A stretch of DNA of 64,000 nucleotides from Pseudoglutamicibacter cumminsii (GTDB lineage: Bacteria > Actinomycetota > Actinomycetes > Actinomycetales > Micrococcaceae): positions 1,922,001-1,986,000 of the forward strand of contig NZ_JAFBCO010000001.1 in assembly GCF_016907775.1 (NCBI RefSeq), given 5' to 3'. The notes under the pieces were generated by a model. It had not been told where the DNA came from, did not search any database, and saw only the letters and a list, made by a program, of their open reading frames with translations. Shown here in pieces: positions 8,967 through 18,467 of this stretch (positions are counted from its first letter, which is position 1; each line of letters opens with the position of its first letter). A program made the translations under genes and the position numbers.

Positions 8967-9551
8967 ATGTCTTCACAAGGTCGATTTCTGAGCAGACTCC
9001 TGCGGGCAGCGCGTCCGCTCGTCGAACGCTATCTCTCTTCCCAGCGCACAAGCGATAGGCAACGTTCAGGAGAGGATCCGCGCCGAGGACAGGCCCAGCG
9101 CATGGGGCGGCGTCCGTCGGGATCTACCTCGCAACGTAGCCCGCAGCAAGCGACGCAAACATCGCAATATCCTGGTGACTACCGTGGTCGGCTCAACGCG
9201 GTCTACGATCCACATCCCGATGGGAACCCGGATCCGGGCGAGGTCGTGTGGGCTTGGGTTCCTTATGAAGAGGACCATTCGAAGGGCAAAGACCGGCCAG
9301 TTTTGCTTGCTGGCTGGGACGGGCCGTGGCTACTGGGGTTCATGTTGACATCCAAGGACCATGACGACCGCCACGATCACGAAGAATTCGTTGACATCGG
9401 ATCAGGCGCATGGGACAAGGAACGCCGCCCGAGCGAAGCGCGCGTTTCGCGTGTGATCCGCATCGACCCGGAATCGGTGCGACGCATCGGGGCGATCCTC
9501 GATAAAGCTCGCTTCGACCTCGTGATCAGCGAATACCACCGGCAACTCTGA
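8967..9551 (+). CDS. Orphan PemK/MazF-like domain protein
   Basis: 194 residues. The first 75 are basic and Ser/Gln/Arg-rich with no recognisable fold. From about residue 75 a PemK/MazF-like domain follows: GRLNAVYDPHPDGNPDPGEVVW, then GKDRPVLLAGW and ARVSRVIRID, corresponding to the PGEVVW and RPVLVL strands of MazF-type endoribonucleases. No antitoxin-sized gene is adjacent on either strand, and the flanking genes are conserved core genes (lepA, rpsT). It may therefore be a domesticated or regulatory RNA-binding member rather than a toxin; this is inference. The ATG lies five bases after a CTAGAGGC stretch, giving a weak ribosome-binding site. Confidence 0.8.
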   Translation: MSSQGRFLSRLLRAARPLVERYLSSQRTSDRQRSGEDPRRGQAQRMGRRPSGSTSQRSPQQATQTSQYPGDYRGRLNAVYDPHPDGNPDPGEVVWAWVPYEEDHSKGKDRPVLLAGWDGPWLLGFMLTSKDHDDRHDHEEFVDIGSGAWDKERRPSEARVSRVIRIDPESVRRIGAILDKARFDLVISEYHRQL

Positions 9552-9560
9552 CACGGGTGT

Positions 9561-9605
9561 GTGGCTTCTAGGCCAGTGGCCTCGAGGTCGGTGGCTACTA
9601 GACAG
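9561..9605. repeat. Three imperfect 15-bp tandem repeats
   Basis: Copies at 9561-9575, 9576-9590 and 9591-9605 each begin GTGGC and share the pattern GTGGCNTCNAGGNC. They lie just downstream of the PemK-like gene stop and upstream of the rpsT promoter region. Confidence 0.6.
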
Positions 9606-9652
9606 CGAACCGCTGTGGCGCGGCTCATGCGGCATGAACGCTAAATGAATGT

Positions 9653-9739
9653 TAGGATGGTCGCTAGTGTGTCCGCGCGTGGTCGACGGGCACTCGTGAC
9701 TACCGGACCCAGTTCCCCACTCTCTCAGTCGTGGTAGTC
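9653..9739 (+). promoter_or_regulatory. rpsT leader: -10-like box and leader hairpin
   Basis: TAGGAT at 9653-9658 is a plausible -10, though no convincing -35 is seen. Downstream, CGTGACTACC (9695-9704) can pair with GGTAGTCGCG (9733-9742) as a 10-bp stem with one wobble pair and a 28-nt loop. The leader would be about 120 nt, long enough for control by S20, but that role is inferred. Confidence 0.4.
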
Positions 9740-9783
9740 GCGGAACCCTCAGACCCAATTCATCTTCAACACGAAGGAACAAC

Positions 9784-10044
9784 GTGGCGAACATCAAGTC
9801 GCAGAAGAAGCGCATCATTACCAACGAGAAGGCGCGCCAGCGCAACCAGGCTGTAAAGTCCGAGCTGCGCACTTTCGAAAAGAAGGTCCGCGCCGCAGTT
9901 GAGGCCGGCGACAAGGAAGCAGCAGTTCCAGCTCTGCAGGCAGCAAGCCGCAAGCTCGACAAGGCAGCAACCAAGAAGGTTATTCACAAGAACCAGGCTG
10001 CTAACCGCAAGTCGAAGCTCGCTCACGCTGTCAACGGTCTCTAA
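9784..10044 (+). CDS. rpsT: 30S ribosomal protein S20
   Basis: 86-residue, Lys/Arg/Ala-rich, all-helical small-subunit protein that binds the 5' domain of 16S rRNA. It begins [11 protein letters not shown] and contains [22 protein letters not shown] and the C-terminal [17 protein letters not shown], all typical of bS20. The GTG start has GAAGGA about 6 nt upstream. It is monocistronic: preceded by its own leader and followed by a strong terminator. Confidence 0.97.
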   Translation: MANIKSQKKRIITNEKARQRNQAVKSELRTFEKKVRAAVEAGDKEAAVPALQAASRKLDKAATKKVIHKNQAANRKSKLAHAVNGL

Positions 10045-10086
10045 TCAATAGACGTTGAACGACCGGTAGTACAACCGGGAACGTGG

Positions 10087-10124
10087 CTCGGGGCCCATCC
10101 GTTTGGATGGGCCCCGAGTTGTTT
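10087..10124 (+). terminator. Rho-independent terminator of rpsT
   Basis: A perfect 14-bp GC-rich stem (10087-10100 with 10105-10118) closes a GTTT loop and is followed by TTGTTT. The T tract is on the + side only, so it serves rpsT and not the convergent holA. Confidence 0.92.
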
Positions 10125-10181
10125 AATGGTCGCTGTTGGGAAGCGCGGTATGAGGAATCCCAGGGCCTAGGAGGACAAGGC

Positions 10182-11216
10182 TTACGAAGCTCGTGGCCCT
10201 GCGGCTGCCATGCGCGATATCGCGATCACGCACCGTTCCAGCGCATATTCGGGGTTGCGCGATGCGCCCTTGAGCATGTGGTCCGTGGTTGCGATGAGCT
10301 GCACCGCTTTGGAGATATTTGTTGGCGAGAAGCGGCGTGACGACGCCTGCGCCTGTTTGATCATCCACGGCGCCATTCCTAATTCGGAAGCGAGCTGGCC
10401 CGAAGGCGCAGAGTTGCCGGCTACCTTCGCGATCTGGCGGACCTTGCCGCCAATCGCGGCGAGCAACGGTACCGGGTCCAGCCCGCTCGCGAGCGCGTAC
10501 CGCAGCAAGCTGACCGCTTCCGCTCCCCTGCCTGCGACTGCCGCGTCAGCGACAGCGAAGCCCGTGGTCTCAAGCCGGCCACCGAAATAGGTGGTCACCG
10601 CATCGACCGTGATCGGGCCATCGATATCCGAAACCAGCTGGGAGACGGCGGCTCCAAGTTCTGCGACATCGCTACCCACGGAATCAACGAGGGCACGGAC
10701 CGCTTCAGGGTCTGCTTTTCGGCGCAGTGCTTTGAACTCGCCGAGTACAAAGTCCTGACGCTCCTGGTCCTTTTTGAGAGGCGAAACATCGATGACGCTG
10801 GCTCGCTTCTTCAAGATGTTGACCAGTGATTTACCGCGCTGGCCACCGCTGTGTTGGAGGACCACAATCGCGTCCTCTTGGGGCGCTTCAAGATAGCTGA
10901 GCAGGTCCTTTTGGAGGGCCTCATTCATTTTCTCGAGCCCATGAATTTCGATGAGTGGTGCTCCACCGAAAAGCGATGGACTCGAAGCCAAAATGAGCTG
11001 GGACGGCTCATACGATTCCGCATCGATGCGGGTGACGTCGATGGACTCGTTAGCTTCCCGAGCCTTGTTCCGGATGATCTCGAAAGCTCTCGCCGCTTGA
11101 TAGTCGTCGGCACCGTCGAGGAAAACGAGCGGAGCCGGTTCAGCTGTTCGGAAGTTTGGGCCGCGTTGTCCACCCTTAGCCCTTGCGGCTCGAGTTGAGC
11201 GGGCAGGTGGTGTCAT
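10182..11216 (-). CDS. holA: DNA polymerase III subunit delta
   Basis: Clamp-loader delta subunit that opens the beta sliding clamp. The 344-residue sequence fits HolA, with PLVFLDGADDYQAARAF at the start of the AAA-like fold, SLFGGAPLIEI (the family SLF motif) and the C-terminal helical collar (LVSDIDGPITVDAVTTYFGG; ISKAVQLIATTDHMLKG). The ATG at 11216 has AAGGAGA 4-5 nt upstream. It follows comEC by 65 bp; comEA-comEC-holA is a conserved order and probably one transcript. Confidence 0.94.
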   Translation of the reverse strand: MTPPARSTRAARAKGGQRGPNFRTAEPAPLVFLDGADDYQAARAFEIIRNKAREANESIDVTRIDAESYEPSQLILASSPSLFGGAPLIEIHGLEKMNEALQKDLLSYLEAPQEDAIVVLQHSGGQRGKSLVNILKKRASVIDVSPLKKDQERQDFVLGEFKALRRKADPEAVRALVDSVGSDVAELGAAVSQLVSDIDGPITVDAVTTYFGGRLETTGFAVADAAVAGRGAEAVSLLRYALASGLDPVPLLAAIGGKVRQIAKVAGNSAPSGQLASELGMAPWMIKQAQASSRRFSPTNISKAVQLIATTDHMLKGASRNPEYALERCVIAISRMAAAGPRAS

Positions 11217-11240
11217 CGTGTCTCCTTGACGGCATAGAAC

Positions 11241-11276
11241 AGCGCGGTCAAAACAATAAGCGCGGTCAGAACAATA
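11241..11276. repeat. 18-bp tandem duplication between comEC and holA
   Basis: Copies at 11241-11258 and 11259-11276 are identical except for one A/G difference. They fill most of the comEC-holA gap, 25 bp upstream of the holA start. Confidence 0.85.
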
Positions 11277-11281
11277 AAGAC

Positions 11282-13936
11282 CTACTCCGAAATGCTACCC
11301 GCTGCCGCACGCTCATGAAGTACCTGAGCGCCTCCCCCGGTATTAGTGCCTTCGGCAGAACCATGAACAGAACCTTCAGATCGACTCAGGGGCCTGACCA
11401 CGAGTGTGCCTTCGAGGTCTGTTCTGTGAACGCTCGCTTTGGCGCGGTACAGCGCCTCGAGGATTTCTTGGCGTGGGTGACCGTAATCGTTATCAGCGCC
11501 CACGCCGATCAACGCGATATCCGGGCTCCATTCTTCGATGAGCTGTGTTCCGCCAGTCGCAGAGCCATGGTGAGCGACCTTAAGGACACGTACGCTTGGG
11601 TTGGATTCGCCTAGCGTGTACGTCTGCAGCATCAACTGTGTCTGTTCCGATTCAAGGTCGCCTGTATCTATCAGCTCAATGTCGTAGGCATCACCGTTCC
11701 ATAGCCGGGCCCTCGTCACAACGGAAGCGCCGTTTTCGGTGTGCGCGGTGTGCGGAGCCCATATGACCTCGACATCCCATGCCCCGCACATCATGGTGTC
11801 CCCTTGCGTAGCTCTCCGAGCACCTTCTACCGGCGGAGGCCGCTTCGACGTCCCGTAGATCACCTCTCCGTCTAGCTCTCGATTACTGAGGGCCCCTTCA
11901 ATACCTCCCACGTGATCGAGATCCAGATGAGTAATGACCACGCCACATAGCTTGGTGACTCCGGCACGCGTCAAGCAATCATCGATAAGTTCAGGCTCTG
12001 CACCCACGTCGATCAGCAACGCGCTGTTCTGCTCCCCTATGAGCGCGAGTGCATCGCCTTGGCCAACATGGCAAAAGAGAATGTCCCCGGGCTTGACCTC
12101 ATCGGTCGTTGAAGCAGGTGATCTAGTGAAGCTGAGGGCTAGAAGCGCTAAGACGACGGTGATGAGACCCGAGAGCGTAATGACTGCCATCTTCCGCTGA
12201 GGAGTTTGAAGGTGGTGCGTCCTCTGGCGGTGAGTTTGCCGGTCGTGAGTTGTCTGATGGTGACTTGTCTGATGGTGAATCTTAGCCCTAGGCCGTTGCT
12301 CAAGTCGCAGACGCATCTCGGTAATGAATGTGCGGAGTTGACCTGGCCGCATGCGTTGGGCCAGCACCAGGAGAGTCGCTGGAAGAACCCAACTCAGTGA
12401 GGCCGCTAGAAGGAAACCCCACGGCATGTCAGGCCATCGGTGCGTTGGGGCGTTCTCGGCAGAGAACTGCGCGAGCACAGTGATAGCTTGAGCAGGGAAC
12501 CCAACCGATGCCGCTAACGGCCAACCCCAGGGCCAGGGAATCCAGCCCAGGATCATGACTATGGGGGCTGCAAGCCCTATGAGTGCAGCGGCGGGGCTAG
12601 CCAGCACGTTGATGGGTATGACCCACAATGACTGCTCGGGATCCAGGACAACCAATACGGGTGTGCACGCGATCGTCGCGGCTGCTGACACCGCCGTGAC
12701 CTCTGCAAAGAGCCGCGGGAATTTGATGCGTTGCAGAAGCGATGCAATGGGGCGCGAGCCAACGAGTATTCCGAAAGTCGCTAGCACTGAAAGCTGAAAC
12801 GCGGCCGCTGAGAGCATCCATGGGTCGACGAGCAAGAGGGTTGTTGTCGCGAGGGCGAGCAATGCGAGTGAAGCCGCGGGCCTGCCGATGGTCACCGCGA
12901 ATGCACCCACTGCACCCGTGATGCATGCTCTGAGAACAGAAGGATCAGGCCCAACAATATGCGCAAAGACAATGATGACCGTGAGAATCACGAGGTAGAG
13001 CAACACCCCGCGAATACGTAGCAAGCGACACAGCGAGGAAACGACGAGCACCATGGCTGCGACGTTCGCTCCAGAAACTGCGGTGAGGTGACTGAGCCCC
13101 GAAACCACCATCGACGCAGCCAGCTCGACTGGCTGACTCGAGCGATCACCCACAATCAGCCCAGGTATAAGCGCTCCGGCATCGCCACCCCATTCCTCGC
13201 CGATTCGTTGCAGGTTCCCTCGCACCCACGACGTGAAGCCGGTTGGTGTGGTTGACTCTGCGACAGCTTGCGATAGGACGGCAACGCTGACCGGTTCCGC
13301 GCCCCGCTCGCGCGCGGCACTGACACGTACCCACGCGGTCCATTGCGTACCAACGACTGCCCCCTCCGGTAACTGGGTTGACGATGTGAAGATCACGGCG
13401 TCGAAGCTCGGCTGCGTGTGGGGTCGTTCTTGCAGTGCAGAAGCGGGCTGTCCAGGTGGGGCGAGTGGTGTCACTGCGACGTGCGTCAGCATCGACTGGC
13501 CGATGTCTCGAGGTGCGTCAGTGACTTCGATACGCGCTTGTAAAGGCGTGTCAGAGATATAGGCCTGGGCTTTCAATCGATCCTGGGCATCGAGTGCGCA
13601 TGAGGAAAATCCCGCGCTCAGGATCACTAATGCGAGCACAACATGAGACAACCAATGAGCAGACCAATGAGAAGTCCAGGCGGATGAGCGGGGATAGGTT
13701 CGACGCGCTCGGCGTCGTAGAACGAAAAACAGGACTGCCGCGGTAGCCGCTGAAAGAAACGCGCAAGACCACGCGAGAACAGGCGAGAAACCGTAGACGG
13801 TGTAGATCCAGCAGAGCGCGACGCATGCTGCGGTACCCGACAGGATCGCTGGTGCGAGCGGTTGTAGGGATCGCCCGGGCCTCCGTATTCGGCCCTGCCG
13901 CGGTGTCTGACCGCGCCTCTGAGTGCGGCTAGTCAT
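11282..13936 (-). CDS. comEC: ComEC/Rec2 DNA-uptake channel with metallo-beta-lactamase domain
   Basis: Inner-membrane channel expected to carry single-stranded DNA during natural transformation. The 884 residues comprise two early membrane segments (about 30-80), an OB-like extracellular part, the polytopic competence domain (including LTAVSGANVAAMVLVVSSL and further spans to about 530), a His-rich linker, one more membrane segment (about 582-602) and a C-terminal metallo-beta-lactamase-like domain. The latter shows THLDLDHVGG and HHGSATGGTQLIEEWSPDIALIGVGADNDYGHP. The ATG overlaps the comEA stop by 8 nt. The linker (residues about 551-575) is built of five His-containing pentapeptides and is unusual. 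Confidence 0.95.
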   Translation of the reverse strand: MTSRTQRRGQTPRQGRIRRPGRSLQPLAPAILSGTAACVALCWIYTVYGFSPVLAWSCAFLSAATAAVLFFVLRRRARRTYPRSSAWTSHWSAHWLSHVVLALVILSAGFSSCALDAQDRLKAQAYISDTPLQARIEVTDAPRDIGQSMLTHVAVTPLAPPGQPASALQERPHTQPSFDAVIFTSSTQLPEGAVVGTQWTAWVRVSAARERGAEPVSVAVLSQAVAESTTPTGFTSWVRGNLQRIGEEWGGDAGALIPGLIVGDRSSQPVELAASMVVSGLSHLTAVSGANVAAMVLVVSSLCRLLRIRGVLLYLVILTVIIVFAHIVGPDPSVLRACITGAVGAFAVTIGRPAASLALLALATTTLLLVDPWMLSAAAFQLSVLATFGILVGSRPIASLLQRIKFPRLFAEVTAVSAAATIACTPVLVVLDPEQSLWVIPINVLASPAAALIGLAAPIVMILGWIPWPWGWPLAASVGFPAQAITVLAQFSAENAPTHRWPDMPWGFLLAASLSWVLPATLLVLAQRMRPGQLRTFITEMRLRLEQRPRAKIHHQTSHHQTTHDRQTHRQRTHHLQTPQRKMAVITLSGLITVVLALLALSFTRSPASTTDEVKPGDILFCHVGQGDALALIGEQNSALLIDVGAEPELIDDCLTRAGVTKLCGVVITHLDLDHVGGIEGALSNRELDGEVIYGTSKRPPPVEGARRATQGDTMMCGAWDVEVIWAPHTAHTENGASVVTRARLWNGDAYDIELIDTGDLESEQTQLMLQTYTLGESNPSVRVLKVAHHGSATGGTQLIEEWSPDIALIGVGADNDYGHPRQEILEALYRAKASVHRTDLEGTLVVRPLSRSEGSVHGSAEGTNTGGGAQVLHERAAAGSISE
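12211..12285 (-). repeat. Five tandem 15-bp units encoding a His-rich pentapeptide
   Basis: Five consecutive 15-bp units encode HHQTS, HHQTT, HDRQT, HRQRT and HHLQT in the ComEC linker: eight His in 25 residues, each unit beginning with His and closing in Thr or Ser. The two units at the lower-diverged end are nearly identical in DNA, the others diverged. Confidence 0.88.
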
Positions 13937-14753
13937 ACGAGACCTTCTTCTCGATCTTTCCGAGGATGGAAGGGCCGATTCCCGAGACCGCGTCGAGATC
14001 AGCCGGTCCGCGGAACGGCCCGTGTTCAGATCTGAAATCGAGAATCCGTTGCGCGAGTGCCGGCCCCACCCCGGGAAGTTGCTGAAGTTCGTCCGCGCTC
14101 GCGGAGTTGATGCGGACTACAGGTGATTCTCCTGAACCGGCCGCAGAATTGGCTGAAGACCCTGGCCTATCAGCGCTACCTGGCTTATCAGCGTTGCCTG
14201 GTTGATCTGCCCCAGCGTTGCTGCTTACCTCGCCTTGTTGTGGAACGTGGATTTGCTCGCCGTCGTTGACAGGCGCAGCTAAGTTGATCCCTGCCTGGTC
14301 CGCCTTACGCGTTAATCCCCCAGCCTTCTTGACCGCGTCAGCCGCGATTGATCCTGGCTCTAGCGCGTATAGGCCGGGGTTCTTCACGGCACCGACGACG
14401 TGCACACGAATGCGCTCGCCTGCTCCCCTGCTCGCTTCCGGTTCTGAACGCTGCCCGGGTGGTTTCTCAGTGACCGGCTCAGCGGAACGATCAGGCTTGC
14501 TAGTGACGACCTCGGCTGGTTTTAACCCACCATCGCTGGATCCAAGAAAACGGAAAGTAAGCACAGCCGCTAGTACACAGAGCGCGAGGGCAAGCGCACC
14601 GATCCCCCACCGTCCCAGCAGGGGCCGGCGAGGCGGTTCGTCAAGCCACGAATACTCCTCATCAGTGTTTTGCTGATTCAGGTCTTGCTGATTCAGAACT
14701 TCTGTGGCTAGTGGATCGCGGACTAGTGGATCGCAACTGTGTCGCGGGCTCAT
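13929..14753 (-). CDS. comEA: ComEA-type DNA receptor with SLBB and helix-hairpin-helix domains
   Basis: Membrane-anchored DNA-binding protein of the transformation apparatus. 274 residues: a cytoplasmic N-terminus with short repeats (about 1-45), one membrane segment (WGIGALALALCVLAAVLTF, about 50-68), a Pro/Glu-rich stretch, an SLBB domain (IRVHVVGAVKNPGLYALEPGS), a Gly/Asp/Pro repeat linker, and tandem helix-hairpin-helix motifs (INSASADELQQLPGVGPALAQRILDFR; FRGPADLDAVSGIGPSILGKI). TAACCT lies 6 nt before the ATG with no Shine-Dalgarno, so the transcript may be leaderless. Confidence 0.93.
   Translation of the reverse strand: MSPRHSCDPLVRDPLATEVLNQQDLNQQNTDEEYSWLDEPPRRPLLGRWGIGALALALCVLAAVLTFRFLGSSDGGLKPAEVVTSKPDRSAEPVTEKPPGQRSEPEASRGAGERIRVHVVGAVKNPGLYALEPGSIAADAVKKAGGLTRKADQAGINLAAPVNDGEQIHVPQQGEVSSNAGADQPGNADKPGSADRPGSSANSAAGSGESPVVRINSASADELQQLPGVGPALAQRILDFRSEHGPFRGPADLDAVSGIGPSILGKIEKKVSYD
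14161..14214 (-). repeat. Three imperfect 18-bp tandem repeats in comEA
   Basis: Units at 14161-14178, 14179-14196 and 14197-14214 encode the hexapeptide series QPGNAD / KPGSAD / RPGSSA in the linker between SLBB and helix-hairpin-helix domains. The in-frame length change would only alter linker length. Confidence 0.75.
14670..14737 (-). repeat. Two separate 15-bp tandem duplications at the comEA 5' end
   Basis: Copies 14670-14684/14685-14699 encode VLNQQ-DLNQQ. Copies 14708-14722/14723-14737 encode the CDPLV-RDPLA repeat. Both are in frame in the cytoplasmic N-terminus, each with two or three differences between copies. Confidence 0.8.
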
Positions 14754-14857
14754 GCACCCAGGTTATGAACGCAGAGACGCAGGCCGGAGCCGCTGTGGAT
14801 AGCGCGCTGGTTGCAGTCACATTGGGGACAACGGATTGGTCCCGCTGAAAGAGACCC

Positions 14858-15844
14858 TCAGTCTTCAGTCTTGCTGTGCATGGCTCTGTGGACGACCAGG
14901 CCTATCGCGCCTGGCCCACAATGAGCCGCAAGAACCGACGGTAGCGGTGAAATGGTGACGGGCCACGAGGTGTGCGGCTCGAGCGCATCGGCAACCTCGA
15001 TCGCAGCTTCTTCGGCGGCGAAATGCTGAACAGCGACCTGAACGTCGCCCGGTTCGGCCTCGCTCACGTGCGCAATGCCCAGCTCAGCAATTCGCTGCAA
15101 CGCGCGGTCGGTGTGCCGCACGCGCTCTAACACGCTGATGCTTCCGGAAGCATCGAACCGCAAGATGGGCCGGATGCTCAATAGATTGCCCAGAACCGAA
15201 GCGGTGTTCGTGACGCGGCCGCCCTTACGCAACGCGTCCAAGGAAGGGACGGTGAGCCAGATGTGTGAACCCATCGCATGCTGTGCTGCCTCGACAGGGT
15301 CACGCCCCGTCATCGCGGCATCGGCCGCGGAAACCACGGCTAGTGCCTGACCGAAACCCGCGCTGCAAGAATCGATCACCTCGACATCAACGGCACTCTG
15401 CTCAGCGGCAAGCCGAGCAGAGTCTGCCGTGTTTGACAGCTTCCCAGCCATCGTGATCACGATGATCCGTTCAGCACCGTTCTCTACCGCGTGATCATAA
15501 GCTTCGCGAAACTTTCCGGGTGCCGGGCGTGACGTCGAAACCGATTGACCCAACGCGAAGCCCATAGCAAGGGCTTGCTGCAAATCTGGGTCGCCGTCGT
15601 TATAGACCTGGCCACCAACGGTCACGTGCATCGGGACAACCGAGAGGTAGCCACGGTAGCTAGCAACCACCTCATCACTTAGGCCCGCCGCCGAGTCAGT
15701 GATGATCCAGGTACGCGGACGGCGGCCCGAATACGCACGAGCCAACGCGGCGATGCGGTGGCCCAGGCGTGGTTGCCCACGCCCCGGCTGCCGCTCCAAT
15801 GAGGCGGGCAACCGGCGTGCGAGAGACGATAAACGGTCAGACAT
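14858..15844 (-). CDS. DegV family (fatty-acid-binding) protein
   Basis: DegV/FakB-like protein of 328 residues. The core starts near residue 45 with WIITDSAAGLSDEV and includes VVPMHVTVGGQVYNDGD, the STSRPAPGKF loop (STSQP in many members), and VITMAGKLSNTADSARLAAE. These line the lipid pocket in family members, which present fatty acids to kinases such as FakA; no fakA-like gene is in the window. The basic N-terminal 40 residues are extra. The ATG overlaps the leuS stop by one base (TAATG), implying coupled translation. Confidence 0.9.
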   Translation of the reverse strand: MSDRLSSLARRLPASLERQPGRGQPRLGHRIAALARAYSGRRPRTWIITDSAAGLSDEVVASYRGYLSVVPMHVTVGGQVYNDGDPDLQQALAMGFALGQSVSTSRPAPGKFREAYDHAVENGAERIIVITMAGKLSNTADSARLAAEQSAVDVEVIDSCSAGFGQALAVVSAADAAMTGRDPVEAAQHAMGSHIWLTVPSLDALRKGGRVTNTASVLGNLLSIRPILRFDASGSISVLERVRHTDRALQRIAELGIAHVSEAEPGDVQVAVQHFAAEEAAIEVADALEPHTSWPVTISPLPSVLAAHCGPGAIGLVVHRAMHSKTED

Positions 15845-18360
15845 TAGACGACGATCGAAACCAGCTTAGGGGCGCGCACGATGACCTTGCGGATCTCTTG
15901 ATCACCAATGAAACGCTGGACGTCCGAGTTGGCGAGCGCGCGTGCCTGCAGGTCCTCTTCGGTGATGTCTAGCGGAACTTCGAGCTTGCCGCGCACCTTG
16001 CCCTTGACCTGAACCACGGCGGTGATCGTCTCTTCCTTGAGGAGGGACTCATCAACCTCTGGGTACGGCACGCGAGCGAGTGGCTCGTCGTGGCCCAGCA
16101 TGTGCCACATGTCCTCCGCCGTGTACGGAGCGACGAGGCTCAAGAGCAACGCGATAACCTCAGCGGCTTCACGCACGGCTGGGTCGGCCGCGCCGGCGCC
16201 GGAATCGATGACCTTACGGGTCGCGTTGGTCAGCTCCATCGCGTGTGCAACGACAACGTTGAACTTGCCGTTCTCGAGGTTCTCCAGGGATTCGGCGAGG
16301 TTCTTGTGCGTCACGGAACGCAGGTCCTGATCGCCGGATGCGAGGTCGGCGCCAGGCTCGCTCGCGACATCCTGGGCAACGCGCCACGCACGCGCCAGGA
16401 ACTTGCCGGCGCCCGATGGGGAAACGTTAGCCCAGTCGACGTCGTCTTCAGGTGGCGACGCGAAGACCATGGTCAAACGGACCGCGTCCACACCGAACTC
16501 GTCGAGCTGTTCGCCCAGGTTCACGCCGTTACCGAGGGACTTGGACATCGCCTTGCCCTGGTTCAAGACCTGCCCCTGGTTGAGCAAAGCCTTGAATGGC
16601 TCGTTGAAGTCGAGGTAGCCGAAGCTCTGCAACGCCTTGGTGATGAAGCGCGAGTACAGCAGGTGAAGGATCGCGTGCTCAACGCCGCCAACGTACTGGT
16701 CGACCGGCAACCAGCGCTTGACCGCATCGGCATCAAAGGCGGCCTGATCGTTGTTCGGCGAAGCGAAGCGCAGGTAGTACCAGGACGAGTCGACGAACGT
16801 GTCCATCGTGTCGGTATCGCGCTGAGCGGCACCGCCGCATTCAGGGCACGCGACGTTGACCCATTCCTCAGCGCCGGCAAGTGGCGAACGACCCTTGAGG
16901 GCAAGCTGCTCGCCGCGGAGGTTCTCCGGCAGACGAACTGGAAGCTCGGTCTCTGGAACAGGGACCTCACCGCAGGCCTCACAGTGGATGATCGGGATCG
17001 GTGCACCCCAGAAGCGCTGACGCGAAACGAGCCAGTCACGCAGGCGGTAAGTGATGGCCTCGTGTCCCGTGCCGGCCTTCTCAACGATCTCGATGGCCTT
17101 GGCGATCGCGTCCTGTTTGCTCAGCCCATCGAGCGGGCCCGAGTTGATGAGGGTGCCGTCGCCAACGGTTGCTACACCGCTGACAGCCGGGTCTTCTTCG
17201 CCGGTGTCGACGACGGTGCGGATCGGTAGGTCGAACGCGCGGGCGAACTCGAGGTCGCGCTGATCGTGGGCTGGGACGGCCATGATCGCGCCGGTTCCGT
17301 AGTCGGCCAGTACGTAGTCGGATGCCCATACCGGAACGGATGCGCCCGAGACCGGGTTGGTCGCGTAGCGGCCCAGGAAGACGCCGGTCTTCTTACGGTC
17401 GGTGGACTGGCGTTCGATGTCGGATGCGGCCTTGACCGATTCGCGGTACTCCTCGAACGCGGCACGCTGTTCGTCGGTAACCAGTTGGTCTGCGAGTTCG
17501 GCGTCGACGGCGACGACCATAAAGGTCGAACCGTAGAGGGTGTCTGGGCGGGTTGTGAACACCTCGATGGTGTGCTCGTCCTTGCCGTCGGCCGCTTCGA
17601 TCACGAAGTTGACGTTGGCGCCCTGGGAACGGCCGATCCAGTTGCGCTGCATTGCGAGCACGCGCTCAGGCCACTTCCCTTCCAGGGCTGGCATTTCGTC
17701 GAGCAGACGGTCTGCGAAGTCGGTGATCTTGAAGTACCACTGGTTCAGGGACTTCTTGGTCACAGGCGTCTTGCAACGCTCGCATGCGCCGTCGACGACC
17801 TGCTCGTTTGCGAGCACGGTCTGGTCTTTAGGGCACCAATTCACTGGCGAGTTCTTGCGGTAGGCAAGGCCGTGCTTGAACAGCTCGAGGAACAGCCACT
17901 GGGTCCAGCGGTAGTACTCAGGGTCGGAGGTGTGAAGGCGCGCGTTCCAGTCCGCGGAGATCGCGTAACGCTTGAAAGATTCCGCCTGGGTGTCGATGTT
18001 CTTGTAGGTCCACTCGGACGGATGCTGGTTGTTCTTGATCGCAGCGTTTTCCGCAGGCAGGCCGAAGGAGTCCCAGCCGATCGGGTGGAAAACGTCGTAG
18101 CCCTTGTGCAGCCAGTGGCGCGCTACGACGTCGCCGATTGCGAATGCCTCGGCGTGGCCCATGTGGAGGTCACCAGATGGGTACGGGAACATGTCGAGGA
18201 CATACTTACGCTCGCGTGAGCCGTCGTCGATTGGGCCGAAAACGTTGTTTTCTTCCCAATAGCCTGCCCAGCGCTTCTCGATGGCATGCGCATCGTAAGT
18301 CGCGTTTTCGTGTGGCGTAGGAGCCTGAGCCAACTCGTATTCCTCTTCTGTGTGCGTCAC
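15844..18360 (-). CDS. leuS: Leucyl-tRNA synthetase
   Basis: Class I synthetase that charges tRNA-Leu, 838 residues. HIGH appears as HMGH at residues 66-69 ([15 protein letters not shown]), KMSKS as AMSKS near residue 603, and the CP1 editing domain lies between (for example [12 protein letters not shown]). The GTG start at 18360 has its only purine-rich stretch (GAGGAA) 14 nt upstream; codon 10 is TTG with AGAGGA seven bases before it, so the true start may be 18333 (beginning [13 protein letters not shown] after the initiator). No T-box leader is seen. Confidence 0.96.
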   Translation of the reverse strand: MTHTEEEYELAQAPTPHENATYDAHAIEKRWAGYWEENNVFGPIDDGSRERKYVLDMFPYPSGDLHMGHAEAFAIGDVVARHWLHKGYDVFHPIGWDSFGLPAENAAIKNNQHPSEWTYKNIDTQAESFKRYAISADWNARLHTSDPEYYRWTQWLFLELFKHGLAYRKNSPVNWCPKDQTVLANEQVVDGACERCKTPVTKKSLNQWYFKITDFADRLLDEMPALEGKWPERVLAMQRNWIGRSQGANVNFVIEAADGKDEHTIEVFTTRPDTLYGSTFMVVAVDAELADQLVTDEQRAAFEEYRESVKAASDIERQSTDRKKTGVFLGRYATNPVSGASVPVWASDYVLADYGTGAIMAVPAHDQRDLEFARAFDLPIRTVVDTGEEDPAVSGVATVGDGTLINSGPLDGLSKQDAIAKAIEIVEKAGTGHEAITYRLRDWLVSRQRFWGAPIPIIHCEACGEVPVPETELPVRLPENLRGEQLALKGRSPLAGAEEWVNVACPECGGAAQRDTDTMDTFVDSSWYYLRFASPNNDQAAFDADAVKRWLPVDQYVGGVEHAILHLLYSRFITKALQSFGYLDFNEPFKALLNQGQVLNQGKAMSKSLGNGVNLGEQLDEFGVDAVRLTMVFASPPEDDVDWANVSPSGAGKFLARAWRVAQDVASEPGADLASGDQDLRSVTHKNLAESLENLENGKFNVVVAHAMELTNATRKVIDSGAGAADPAVREAAEVIALLLSLVAPYTAEDMWHMLGHDEPLARVPYPEVDESLLKEETITAVVQVKGKVRGKLEVPLDITEEDLQARALANSDVQRFIGDQEIRKVIVRAPKLVSIVV

Positions 18361-18467
18361 TTTTTGCTTGTAAATTCCTCGCGGATGGCGCGAGAGTCAA
18401 GGCAGTTCCCTATTCTACGTCGCGAACAGGGCTCTGTATGTTTGGTGCACGTCACATGACGTGGTGG

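Noticed and set aside
18361-18467. Possible T-box or leader attenuator ahead of leuS
   Set aside because: Only 107 bp separate glpK and leuS, with no specifier loop, T-box sequence or terminator recognisable.
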